Shown here one piece after another: positions 26,305 through 34,880 of a stretch of DNA of 47,335 bases. Made by a program: the position numbers and the translations under genes. This DNA is from an uncultured Bacteroidota bacterium (GTDB lineage: Bacteria > Bacteroidota > Bacteroidia > Bacteroidales > UBA12077), in assembly GCA_913055635.1 (NCBI GenBank), contig CAJXLK010000035.1, positions 1 to 47,335 on the forward strand. Direction: 5' to 3'. The notes under the pieces were generated by a model. It was not told the origin of the DNA and made no database searches. It saw nothing but the letters and a program-made list of their open reading frames with translations. Numbering within the stretch: the stretch's first letter is position 1; each line of letters starts with the position of its first letter.

Positions 26305-29300
26305 ATGAGTATATACGGAAATGCCGTTCGTAAGCCCATCACTACATTGATGATCTTCATCGCGGTGGTGGTTTTGGGATTGTATTCACTGGTGCAGTTG
26401 CCGGTGGATCTGTATCCCGAGATTGAATATCCGGCCATCACAGTGTTGACCTCCTATCCTGGAGCCAACGCGGCGGATATTGAAACCAACATCACCAAAC
26501 CTATTGAGGATGTGCTCAATACGGTGGACAACCTCAAGGAGATCACCTCGGTCTCCCAGGACAACAGTTCGGTGGTGTCCATGGAGTTTGAGTATGAAAC
26601 GGATTTGAGCCTGGCGGCCAATGACATCCGCGATGCCCTGGCCTTTGTGGAGGACTATCTGCCGGAAGGAGCCAGCAAGCCCACGGTATTTAAATTCAGC
26701 ACCAGCATGATGCCGGTGATGGTTTACGTGATCACGTCCGATGAGAGCTATGAAGGCATCGAGAAGATGCTCGAGGAGCGCCTGGTTAATCCTCTGAACC
26801 GCATTGAGGGCATCGGGGGCGTATATCTTTCAGGAACACCCCGCAGGGAGGTGCAGGTTCAGGTAGACCCGCGCAAACTGGAGGCTTATAATATGACCAT
26901 CGAGCAGATTGGTGGTGTGTTGCAGGCCGAAAACCTGAACCTGCCCAGCGGCAACATCAAGATGGGGCGGATGAGGTACCCGGTTAGGGTGGAGGGAGAA
27001 TTCGATGAGAGCGCTCAGATTAAAGACCTGGTGGTGGGTTACCACGACGAACAAACCATTTACCTGAAAGATGTAGCTGAGGTACGCGATTCCATCGGGG
27101 AGATGACCATTGATGAAAAGGTCAATGGCCTAAAGGGAGTCAGCCTGATGGTGATGAAGCAATCCGGGGCCAATACGGTGGATGTGGCCAGTGAAGTGGA
27201 TGCCAACCTGAAGGAGTTGCAACGTTTTCTGCCCCCCGACATCCAGATCATGTCGGTGTTTGATTCCAGTGAGTTCATCACCGACTCGGTCATGAACCTG
27301 TCGGATACCCTGACGTTTGCTTTTATTTTCGTGGTTTTGGTGGTGCTGTTTTTCCTGGGCCGCTGGCGGGCGACCTTCATCATTGCCCTGACCATCCCCA
27401 TTGCCCTGATTGTTTCATTCATCTATCTTTATGTCACCGGCAACAGCCTCAATATCATCTCCCTGTCCTCCCTGGCCATTGTCATTGGGATGGTTGTGGA
27501 TGATGCCATTGTGGTTTTGGAGAACATCTCCAAACACATTGAGCGGGGCAGCAGTCCACGGGAAGCTGCCATCTATGCCACCAATGAAGTATGGCTGGCG
27601 GTGATCGTAACGACCCTGACCGTAGTGGCGGTGTTTTTCCCGATGACCCTTATTAAAGGACTGACCGGTGTGATGTTCCGGCAGTTGGGATGGATCGTCA
27701 CCATTACGGTGGTCACTTCGACCCTGACCGCCATTTCGCTCACCCCCATGCTCAGTTCCCGGCTGATGCATCTGAAGAAAAAGAGGCGTCCGTTGCTTGT
27801 CAGTCATGACCGCACCATACTGCCCATGCTCAATGGACTGGACAACTGGTACGGCCGGGTTTTAAACTGGAGCATTCACCATAAACTCATTGTCACCATC
27901 CTGGCTTTTGCCATCTTTTTTACCTCCATTGGCCTGGCCGGAAGGGTGGGGTCTGAGTTTTTTCCCCCGTCCGACCAGGGAATGATGTCGGCGGAAGTAG
28001 AACTGATGCCGGGTACCCGTCTGGAGGAGACTTCGCGCGTAGCCCGTCAGATTGAGGACATTGTCGAGCGCTACCTCCCCGAGGTGGAGCTCATATCGGC
28101 CACGGCCGGCACCGATGAGGATGCCGTAATGGAGACCATCTGGCTGACCACCGGCTCGAACATCATTAATTTTAGCATGCGCCTGAGCGATGCCAACAAG
28201 CGGGACCGCTCCATCTGGGATATTGCCGAAGCTTTGCGTGTCAAATTGCGGAATATCCCTGAGATTAAGAATTTTAATGTAAATACCGAAGAAGGCGGTG
28301 GTATGGGTGGCAACAACGTAGACGTGGAAATCTATGGCTATGACCTGGAAGCGACCACCCTACTGGCACATCAGCTATCCCGACGCATTACTGCCCTTGA
28401 AGGAGCACGGGATGTGGCCATCAGCCGCGAAGAGATCAAACCCGAGTTGCGCGTTGAACTCGACCGCGAGAAAATATCCCGGATGGGGCTCAATACTGCT
28501 ATGATTTCTTCCGCATTGAGGAACCGCATCGATGGCATGACAGCCACCTATTTCCGCGAATACGGCGATGAATACGACATTTCCATCCGCTTCAAGGAGG
28601 AATACCGCAACTCCATTTCGGATATTGAAAGCATGACCATTCAAAATGCCATGGGTCATATGGTACAAGTGGGGGAGATCGGCCATGTGATGGAGTACTG
28701 GTCCCCGCCGAATGTTGAGCGAAAGAGCCGCCAGCGTATTGTGACTGTCTCGGCCAAGCCCTACCAGACTTCCCTGGGGGAATTGGCGATGGAGATACAG
28801 GGGGTGGTTGATCAGTCAGACATCCCCCGCGAGATCATGGTAGAGGTGGGAGGTGCTTTCGAGGACCAGCAGGAGGGTTTTGCCGATCTGGGCCTTTTGC
28901 TTTTGCTGAGCCTGATTTTGGTTTACATTGTGATGGCCTCGCAGTTCGAATCGTTCAAGATGCCTTTCATCATAATGTTTTCCATCCCCTTCGCCTTCAC
29001 CGGGGTAATCCTGGCCCTTTTGATTACCGACACCACACTGAGTGTGATAGCCGGGTTGGGCGCCATCATGCTGATTGGTATTGTGGTGAAGAATGCCGTG
29101 GTGCTGGTCGACTACATCAACCTGATGCGCGACCGGGGTTATCCCCTGGATCAGGCCATTGTGCTTTCGGGGAAGGCCCGGCTGCGGCCGGTGCTGATGA
29201 CAGCCCTGACCACCATCTTCGCCATGCTGCCCCTGGCCATCGGCATCGGCGAAGGCTCCGAGCTGTGGAGCCCCATGGGCATCTCAGTGATTGGCGGGCT

Positions 29301-29430
29301 GATCTTCTCTACCATCCTGACGATGATCATCGTGCCGGTGATATACCGCGTGTTCTCAAGTCGCGGTGAACGTGCCGCCAAGGAAAAGATGCGCCGTAAG
29401 TTCCATTTTATGGATGACAACCCCGCTTAG
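26305..29430 (+). CDS. RND-superfamily efflux pump (AcrB/HAE1-like)
   Basis: The 1041-residue inner-membrane pump uses proton flow to export drugs, lipids or metals through the TolC partner. The N-terminus (IYGNAVRKPITTLMIFIAVVVLG) holds the first membrane helix. The porter domain has YPGANAADIETNITKPIED. Membrane helices cluster at about 335-495 and 865-1025. The helix 4 segment AIVIGMVVDDAIVVLENI carries the Asp pair of the proton relay (GMVVDDAIV), as in hydrophobe/amphiphile exporters rather than metal exporters. The length is normal. The stop codon TAG lies inside the first palindrome of a downstream repeat array. A PII-like gene follows. Confidence 0.97.
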   Translation: MSIYGNAVRKPITTLMIFIAVVVLGLYSLVQLPVDLYPEIEYPAITVLTSYPGANAADIETNITKPIEDVLNTVDNLKEITSVSQDNSSVVSMEFEYETDLSLAANDIRDALAFVEDYLPEGASKPTVFKFSTSMMPVMVYVITSDESYEGIEKMLEERLVNPLNRIEGIGGVYLSGTPRREVQVQVDPRKLEAYNMTIEQIGGVLQAENLNLPSGNIKMGRMRYPVRVEGEFDESAQIKDLVVGYHDEQTIYLKDVAEVRDSIGEMTIDEKVNGLKGVSLMVMKQSGANTVDVASEVDANLKELQRFLPPDIQIMSVFDSSEFITDSVMNLSDTLTFAFIFVVLVVLFFLGRWRATFIIALTIPIALIVSFIYLYVTGNSLNIISLSSLAIVIGMVVDDAIVVLENISKHIERGSSPREAAIYATNEVWLAVIVTTLTVVAVFFPMTLIKGLTGVMFRQLGWIVTITVVTSTLTAISLTPMLSSRLMHLKKKRRPLLVSHDRTILPMLNGLDNWYGRVLNWSIHHKLIVTILAFAIFFTSIGLAGRVGSEFFPPSDQGMMSAEVELMPGTRLEETSRVARQIEDIVERYLPEVELISATAGTDEDAVMETIWLTTGSNIINFSMRLSDANKRDRSIWDIAEALRVKLRNIPEIKNFNVNTEEGGGMGGNNVDVEIYGYDLEATTLLAHQLSRRITALEGARDVAISREEIKPELRVELDREKISRMGLNTAMISSALRNRIDGMTATYFREYGDEYDISIRFKEEYRNSISDIESMTIQNAMGHMVQVGEIGHVMEYWSPPNVERKSRQRIVTVSAKPYQTSLGELAMEIQGVVDQSDIPREIMVEVGGAFEDQQEGFADLGLLLLLSLILVYIVMASQFESFKMPFIIMFSIPFAFTGVILALLITDTTLSVIAGLGAIMLIGIVVKNAVVLVDYINLMRDRGYPLDQAIVLSGKARLRPVLMTALTTIFAMLPLAIGIGEGSELWSPMGISVIGGLIFSTILTMIIVPVIYRVFSSRGERAAKEKMRRKFHFMDDNPA

Positions 29431-29595
29431 CGGGGTCTGATGAAAATTACCCCCGCTTAGCGGGGTCTGATAAAAATTACCCCCGCTTAGCGGGGATAAA
29501 AAATTCACTACCCCGCTTAGCGGGGTTGAATCTGGCGGGTTCGCCTCCCTTCCGCTTAGCGGAGTCCGTTTAGCGGGGTCCGCTAAGCGGGGGTA
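29421..29595. repeat. array of 15-bp palindromes at 30-bp spacing
   Basis: The perfect palindrome CCCCGCTTAGCGGGG occurs at 29421-29435, 29451-29465, 29481-29495 and 29511-29525, exactly 30 bases apart. The first two spacers are near identical (TCTGATGAAAATTAC, TCTGATAAAAATTAC). Diverged copies follow at about 29551 (TCCGCTTAGCGGA), 29566 and 29580, the last inverted (CCGCTAAGCGGGG). Each copy can form a six-pair hairpin with a three-base loop. The first copy contains the stop codon of the RND pump gene. Confidence 0.9.
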
Positions 29596-29610
29596 ATAAA
29601 ACCAACTTCT

Positions 29611-29904
29611 ATGAAAGCCATTTTTATTGTTTACAACCAGGCCCATTCGGAAAAAGTCGAATTTATGCTGGACCGCCTCGAGATCCGGGGCTACTCGCAG
29701 TGGCCCGAAGTCACCGGCCGGGGTTCAGTCAATGGCGATCCCCACCTGGGCACCCACACCTGGCCTGAGCTTAATTCAGCCACCCTGACTGTTGTTGAGG
29801 ATGACCAGGTCGACCGCGTTTTGGAGGGAGTCAAAAAACTCGATGCCCTCAACGAAGACATTGGCGTTCGGGCTTTCGTCTGGCATGTGGAACGCTGGAT
29901 GTGA
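29611..29904 (+). CDS. PG0541-type PII-like protein associated with RND pump
   Basis: The 97-residue protein MKAIFIVYNQAHSEKVEFMLDRLEIRGYSQWPEV has the ferredoxin-like fold pattern of PII-related proteins. It also has the GRGSVNGDPHLGTHTWPELNSATLTVV segment and the ending VRAFVWHVERW typical of the PG0541 transporter-associated family. Members are encoded next to RND pumps in Bacteroidota, and a regulatory or ligand-sensing role on the pump is assumed rather than shown. The gene starts 16 bases after the palindrome array, so the array lies inside the operon transcript if the two are co-transcribed. Confidence 0.88.
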   Translation: MKAIFIVYNQAHSEKVEFMLDRLEIRGYSQWPEVTGRGSVNGDPHLGTHTWPELNSATLTVVEDDQVDRVLEGVKKLDALNEDIGVRAFVWHVERWM

Positions 29905-30072
29905 CGACCGGCGGGTTCATGCAAGCCCCCCGGTCAGAGATTTTTACCATCCACCGGAAACCATATCAATTTGTTGCCGTACAAATTACATCCGGCGGTA
30001 TCCGTTTATCTATCGGTTAAAAGCTGAATGGCCGGCCCGCCATGCCATACGTCGAATGAAAAAAAAGCCTTG

Positions 30073-33000
30073 ATGCCTTCAAAGAAATTTTTGGATTACC
30101 TCGGGCAGAAACTTAAAACCGGTAATTTACGGTCGATTCACCTGAACACCCTTCCGGGTCGCTATGCCACCCGGTTGGACATGAACCGGCTGGATGTCAT
30201 CCAAACCGGAGTGGCGGAGGATTTTCTCGACCGGTTGCTGCGAACCCCCAACTTTAAGTTCCCCGTGTCTTTCAACCAGCTCAATTTCAACAGGATTGAA
30301 GATGAACGAAAAAAAGAACTGAATTACCTGGCCCGGAAGCTCAACGGGATGTATTACCAGAACAACGACAATTATTTTGAGCACGGCATCAAAACCTTTG
30401 GCCTGGGTTATCCCCTTCTGATCAAAAAGAGCCGCCAGGATCCGGAGAAGATCATCAAGGCGCCCCTGTTGGTGTGGCATCTGGACATCGACAAATCTTC
30501 GCGCAAGAGCAATGTCTGGGAGATCATCAAGGATGAAGACAGTCCGGTTGACATCAACGAGGTGTTGATTTCCTATCTCAAGCAGGATGAAGGCATCACA
30601 CTTCAGCAGCTCAGCAGCGATTACCTGGAGGATTCGGTCATTGACCGGGATGAATTGGTCCAGATCTGCCATGAGGTGCTGGATAAGCTTAATGCGGATC
30701 CGGAGCAGGATTTCACCGTGCAGGTCAACCCGGCCCCGGAAAGCCGAAGCATTGACCGGAAGACCGGGGACGTGCCATGGATAAGCTGGTCGGGCGTTTT
30801 TGGCCTGTACAAAGCCCAAAAGGAAAGCCTCATCAATGAAGTGGAGTACCTGAAGGCGAACCGCAAATCTTTTTACTTTGAAAAGTTGCCGCCACAGCCT
30901 TACCAAAAGACGAGCGTTTCGGGTGTAGCGACCGATCCCAGCCAGGAGCAGATCGTTAACGCCCTGAACCATAATTTGGCCCGGATCATACAGGGGCCAC
31001 CCGGTACCGGCAAGAGCCAGTCGTTGACGGCTATCATCACCAATGCCCTGGAAAGTGGTGCCAAATGCCTGGTGGTTTGTGAAAAGAAGACGGCCATGGA
31101 CGTGATCTACCACAACCTGGAGCAGAAGGGTCTGGGCCGGTTCGCGGCCATCATCGATGATGTGGGTCGTGACCGGCGAAAAATCATCGGGAAGGTTCGC
31201 AATACAGTCGACGAAGTGAAAGATTACACAGATTTCTACCGGCAAGTGGATTATCATTCCGCCCTGGACCGTTACAACCAGATCCGGACGGAGATCAACC
31301 GCCGCCACCAGGCTGTTTTGACACAGGTCCTGGGCGACGACACCTGGCAGGATGCCATCGGCCATTATATGGCCAACCGACACCTTAACAGGGATTCGGA
31401 TCCGTTGAAGACCCTGAGAAGTTCCCTCAACAGTTCCGACTATAGCTTTGATCATGAAGAGTTTAAGGCGCTGAGCCAGACCCTTAGAGACGGCCGATAC
31501 CACTGCGAAAAGATTAAAACCCGGCAGCATCCCCTGGAAAAACTGCGCTCAGATATTTTTCATCAACCTTACCTGAGAAGTACCCATCAGCAAATGGAAG
31601 AGGAGCTGGGTGCACTGGCAGAAGCCTGCCGCAACCTGATCAGCATGTATGACCAGTATGCGCAGCTGTATGGCAGGAAATTCTCCGCCAATAAACCCCT
31701 TCGGCGCAAAGCATTAGGCCTTCTGGCCTTGTTCACCGGGTATCATAAAAAAATTGTCAGGGCCAAACGCCAGGTTTATGCCCGGTATCTGGAATTGGCC
31801 CGCCGGCACGATCAGCAGCAACTTTTTGACTTTCATTTCGTTTACCGCAAACCAAAGGATTATAAGCAGCTGCGCAATAAAATTGAAGCTTATCAGGGTG
31901 AACTGAACACCCTGCTGGAGGCATTCGATCAATACCGTGAATTTCACGAATGGAAAAATTTTTATTTCAATCTGCCCGCCAAGCACAAGAATTTGCTGGA
32001 TGCGATGATTGACTGGAATGTGGAGGACCGGGAGGCGGCCTTCAGGGCCTGGTATTATGACCATGTGCTGGCCCGGTATGAAGAACAGCTGAGGCCTTTC
32101 CACGAGGACAGTTCCTTAATCAATGAATTCTTTGAAGTTGAGCGTTTTTTGAAAGAGAAGCAGGTTGAGCAGATCACCAATCTTTGGATTAAACGTCAAC
32201 AGGGGGCCATTGCGCGGTTTAAGCGGGAAAAGGGCAAGATCAACAGCCTTTATAATTACCGCAAGAATAAGAAATACGGGCGGAAGAACTCACTACGGAA
32301 GATTATCCATACCGATTTTCAGTTTTTCAGTGATATTTTTCCAGTGCTGATGGTCAATCCGGTTGTTTCGGGGTCTGTGTTGCCGATGGAAGAGGGACTT
32401 TTCGATGTGGTGATCTTTGATGAGGCCAGCCAGCTCAGGTTGGAGGATACGTTTCCTTCCTACCTGAAGGGCCGCTATAAGATCATATCGGGCGATGAGC
32501 ACCAGATGCCACCGAGCAACTATTTTGGCAAGGAAATCCCGCTGGGTATGGAGGAGGAAGAAGAGGATGGGCCGGATGCGGGGGATGAGTCTGAAGGTCC
32601 GGACACCGGCGAATGGGACGATTCCCTGGAGAATGCCACCAAAGAATCATTGCTTCAGTATGGGGTGGATTCAGGTTTTAATAAGTCCTATTTGGATTTC
32701 CATTACCGTTCGCGCCACCCTTTCCTGATCGACTTTTCCAACGCCGCTTTTTATGGTTCACGCCTGACTCCAACCCAGCCTAAGAATGGGGAAAGGCCGA
32801 TCCGTTTTATGCAGGTTGACGGCATTTACCGGAAAGACCGGACCAATCCGGCCGAAGTGGACTGGGTGGCGGATCTGCTGTTCAACCAGATCCCGGCCCT
32901 GTATGAAAAGGAGATGCCTTCGGTGGGTGTGGCTACCTTCAACATGAACCAGCGCGACCGCATCAATGACCGCCTGTTTAAGGAGATTTATGCCGATGAG

Positions 33001-34563
33001 GCAAAATACCATACTTATGAGAAGTTGCGCGAAAAGGGTTTGTTTGTAAAGAATTTGGAGAACATCCAGGGGGAGGAGCGCGACGTGATCATTCTTTCCA
33101 CCACTTTTGGCCGCGATGAGCAGGGCCGGCTGAAGCAGCATTTTGGTCCGATCAACCAGCGCCAGGGGTACAAGCTGTTTAATGTGATCATCACCCGGGC
33201 CCGGGAGAAGCTTTATGTGTGCACATCCGTCCCATCGGAGTTTTATGAGCGTTACAACCAGGAAATACCGGAGAAGGGCAATACAGGCAGGGCGGTTTTC
33301 TATGCCTATCTGGCATATGCACGGGCCGTTGAAAATGGGGATGAAGACACGCGCCAGGGTATCCTGAACCTTTTAAGTGAACAATATACCGATGATCAGC
33401 CTGCCCGGATGGGTGGAGACGGGGCTTCTCCCTTTAAACAGCAGGTGCGCCGTTACCTGGAGCAACATATTGATGCCGGCCGGATTGAGACCGGGTATGA
33501 GTATGGTGGTTTTCGTTTTGATTTTGTCATCCGCACGCGCGATACCGGGCATCCGATGATGGTTTTGGAGTGTGATGGGGCTTCACATCATTCCTCGCAG
33601 ACGGCTTATGCCCATGATCTTTTCCGGCAGAAGATTGTGGAACAGGACATGGGCCTTGAGTATTACCGGATATGGTCGACCCGGTGGTGGCCTGATCCCG
33701 AAAAGGAAGTGCAGGGTTTGGTGAACCACATTCAGCTGAAGGATGAAGAGGTAAAGGAGGAAAGGCAGGCCCATTCAGCGGCCGGAAAGGAAACGCCTTC
33801 GGGTGGGATCTTTTCCGGGGAAGAACAATCCGGATTCGAACCCCCTGATTTTGAACCCGTGGAGTCCGAACCTGCTGAGTCCGAACCCACCGATTCTGAA
33901 CCCGAGGAGTCCGAATCTTCTGATTCCGGGCTATCCGGCTCCGAGGCATCCGCTTCCACAAGGGCATATCGGGAAGACGATGCCGGTGAAGCTGCGGCCT
34001 CTTCCGGCCATAGTGGGCAAAACAGGGATCCTGGCAGGGGTCCGACCGGCAGATCGTCCGGGAATTTATCCGGGGAATCGTTTGAAGCTTCATCTGATCC
34101 GTCTTTCGGGCAGTCATCCGGCCGGTCTTCCGAAGAGCCGCCCGAAGATTCTTCCCGGGGGTCTTCCGAGGGGGCGCCCGAAGAGGGGTCTTCAGAAGGG
34201 CCGTCCGGGGAAGCCTCCAGAATCTCTTCCGTTGCGTCGTCCGGAGGGCCGTCCGGGGAGTTTCCGGCGAAGGAGGCGTCCACTCCCACCCAGGGGTTTG
34301 ATCAATCGGGCCGGAGAAAAAAGGTGACGGAGGATTCACAAGTGACGGTCAAAAACCTCAACGATTATCAACGCATTACTTTGGCCTTTACCAGGGATAA
34401 GGACAGGGAAGGAGCACGGGGAACCGGCCAGAAAGTGCTCCATATCCACTCGCCCGTGGCCAAATTGTTGCTCAGCAAAAGCCTTGGCGATCGTTTCAGA
34501 CTCGAAGGCCCCGAAAGCCACTACTACGAGATTATAGACATCGACGAGGGAGCTGAACAATAA
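30073..34563 (+). CDS. Upf1-like SF1 helicase - Vsr-type nuclease - GreA/B-like fusion
   Basis: As called, 1496 residues; an in-frame ATG at 30028 is less likely because the added 15 residues look random. An N-terminal region of about 290 residues precedes the helicase. Helicase motifs: Walker A QGPPGTGKS at 307-315, DEAS at 783-786 with GDEHQMPPS at 807, HYRSRHPFL, NIQGEERDVIILS, and VIITRARE near 1038. A long insert lies between motifs I and II. The nuclease is PD-(D/E)XK type: FDFVI (D1150), VLECDGASHHS (E1166, D1168) and YRIWSTRWW, the MTES_1575/Vsr pattern. A Ser/Glu/Pro-rich linker spans about 1228-1420. The last 75 residues (HIHSPVAKLLLSKSLGDRF, YYEIIDI) resemble the GreA/GreB C-terminal domain. 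No partner gene is adjacent. Roles in phage defence or transcription-linked repair are guesses. Confidence 0.9.
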   Translation: MPSKKFLDYLGQKLKTGNLRSIHLNTLPGRYATRLDMNRLDVIQTGVAEDFLDRLLRTPNFKFPVSFNQLNFNRIEDERKKELNYLARKLNGMYYQNNDNYFEHGIKTFGLGYPLLIKKSRQDPEKIIKAPLLVWHLDIDKSSRKSNVWEIIKDEDSPVDINEVLISYLKQDEGITLQQLSSDYLEDSVIDRDELVQICHEVLDKLNADPEQDFTVQVNPAPESRSIDRKTGDVPWISWSGVFGLYKAQKESLINEVEYLKANRKSFYFEKLPPQPYQKTSVSGVATDPSQEQIVNALNHNLARIIQGPPGTGKSQSLTAIITNALESGAKCLVVCEKKTAMDVIYHNLEQKGLGRFAAIIDDVGRDRRKIIGKVRNTVDEVKDYTDFYRQVDYHSALDRYNQIRTEINRRHQAVLTQVLGDDTWQDAIGHYMANRHLNRDSDPLKTLRSSLNSSDYSFDHEEFKALSQTLRDGRYHCEKIKTRQHPLEKLRSDIFHQPYLRSTHQQMEEELGALAEACRNLISMYDQYAQLYGRKFSANKPLRRKALGLLALFTGYHKKIVRAKRQVYARYLELARRHDQQQLFDFHFVYRKPKDYKQLRNKIEAYQGELNTLLEAFDQYREFHEWKNFYFNLPAKHKNLLDAMIDWNVEDREAAFRAWYYDHVLARYEEQLRPFHEDSSLINEFFEVERFLKEKQVEQITNLWIKRQQGAIARFKREKGKINSLYNYRKNKKYGRKNSLRKIIHTDFQFFSDIFPVLMVNPVVSGSVLPMEEGLFDVVIFDEASQLRLEDTFPSYLKGRYKIISGDEHQMPPSNYFGKEIPLGMEEEEEDGPDAGDESEGPDTGEWDDSLENATKESLLQYGVDSGFNKSYLDFHYRSRHPFLIDFSNAAFYGSRLTPTQPKNGERPIRFMQVDGIYRKDRTNPAEVDWVADLLFNQIPALYEKEMPSVGVATFNMNQRDRINDRLFKEIYADEAKYHTYEKLREKGLFVKNLENIQGEERDVIILSTTFGRDEQGRLKQHFGPINQRQGYKLFNVIITRAREKLYVCTSVPSEFYERYNQEIPEKGNTGRAVFYAYLAYARAVENGDEDTRQGILNLLSEQYTDDQPARMGGDGASPFKQQVRRYLEQHIDAGRIETGYEYGGFRFDFVIRTRDTGHPMMVLECDGASHHSSQTAYAHDLFRQKIVEQDMGLEYYRIWSTRWWPDPEKEVQGLVNHIQLKDEEVKEERQAHSAAGKETPSGGIFSGEEQSGFEPPDFEPVESEPAESEPTDSEPEESESSDSGLSGSEASASTRAYREDDAGEAAASSGHSGQNRDPGRGPTGRSSGNLSGESFEASSDPSFGQSSGRSSEEPPEDSSRGSSEGAPEEGSSEGPSGEASRISSVASSGGPSGEFPAKEASTPTQGFDQSGRRKKVTEDSQVTVKNLNDYQRITLAFTRDKDREGARGTGQKVLHIHSPVAKLLLSKSLGDRFRLEGPESHYYEIIDIDEGAEQ

Positions 34564-34596
34564 AAGGCCCATGCCTGATGCCGGCATGGGTCTTTT
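34562..34596 (+). terminator. strong intrinsic terminator after the helicase gene
   Basis: The helicase TAA is followed at once by AAAAGGCCCATGCC paired with GGCATGGGTCTTTT around a seven-base loop, a 14-pair stem including one G-T pair. T-rich and A-rich flanks on both sides would let it work in both directions, which suits the convergent S9 peptidase gene. Confidence 0.85.
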
Positions 34597-34597
34597 A

Positions 34598-34677
34598 TTC
34601 GGTCATCTGGACCTTTTGTTCGGTCATCTGGACCTTTTCTTTGGTCACCGTGGACTTTTTCTTCGGTCATTACAAGG
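34598..34677. repeat. 21-bp tandem repeat in the convergent gap
   Basis: Units begin at 34598, 34619, 34640 and 34662. The first two are TTCGGTCATCTGGACCTTTT plus one base, the third is diverged and 22 bases long, and the fourth is partial. They follow the terminator directly. Confidence 0.75.
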
Positions 34678-34880
34678 AGCCTTTAACAAGCCATTTCCAT
34701 TTAAAGCCCCCTGCAAGTCATTTCATGAATCATTCCCTTCAAGGACAAACTATACAGGCGGGCCGGTTTGGGGCTGGCCATCTTCCTGCCAGGTCATTTC
34801 ATGAATCATTTTTTGACGAATCCTACCCGTTGTCTCCATTTAACTTTGATTGAGGATTTTTTTGTGGTCCTTTCCTTGAT
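34678..34880. other. rest of the convergent gap, with an 18-bp direct repeat
   Basis: GTCATTTCATGAATCATT occurs at 34717-34734 and again at 34793-34810, 76 bases apart, each preceded by a CTGC string. No gene is seen here. Confidence 0.6.

Noticed and set aside
29421-29595. CRISPR-like array
   Set aside because: The repeat is only 15 bp and fully palindromic, the 15-bp spacers are not unique (two are nearly the same), and there are no cas genes.
30127-31530. 467-codon open frame opposite the helicase
   Set aside because: It covers the helicase Walker A region in antisense and shows no family features.
33732-34327. Alternative frames over the Ser/Glu linker
   Set aside because: They arise from low-complexity GC-rich repeats and have no independent start signal or domain.
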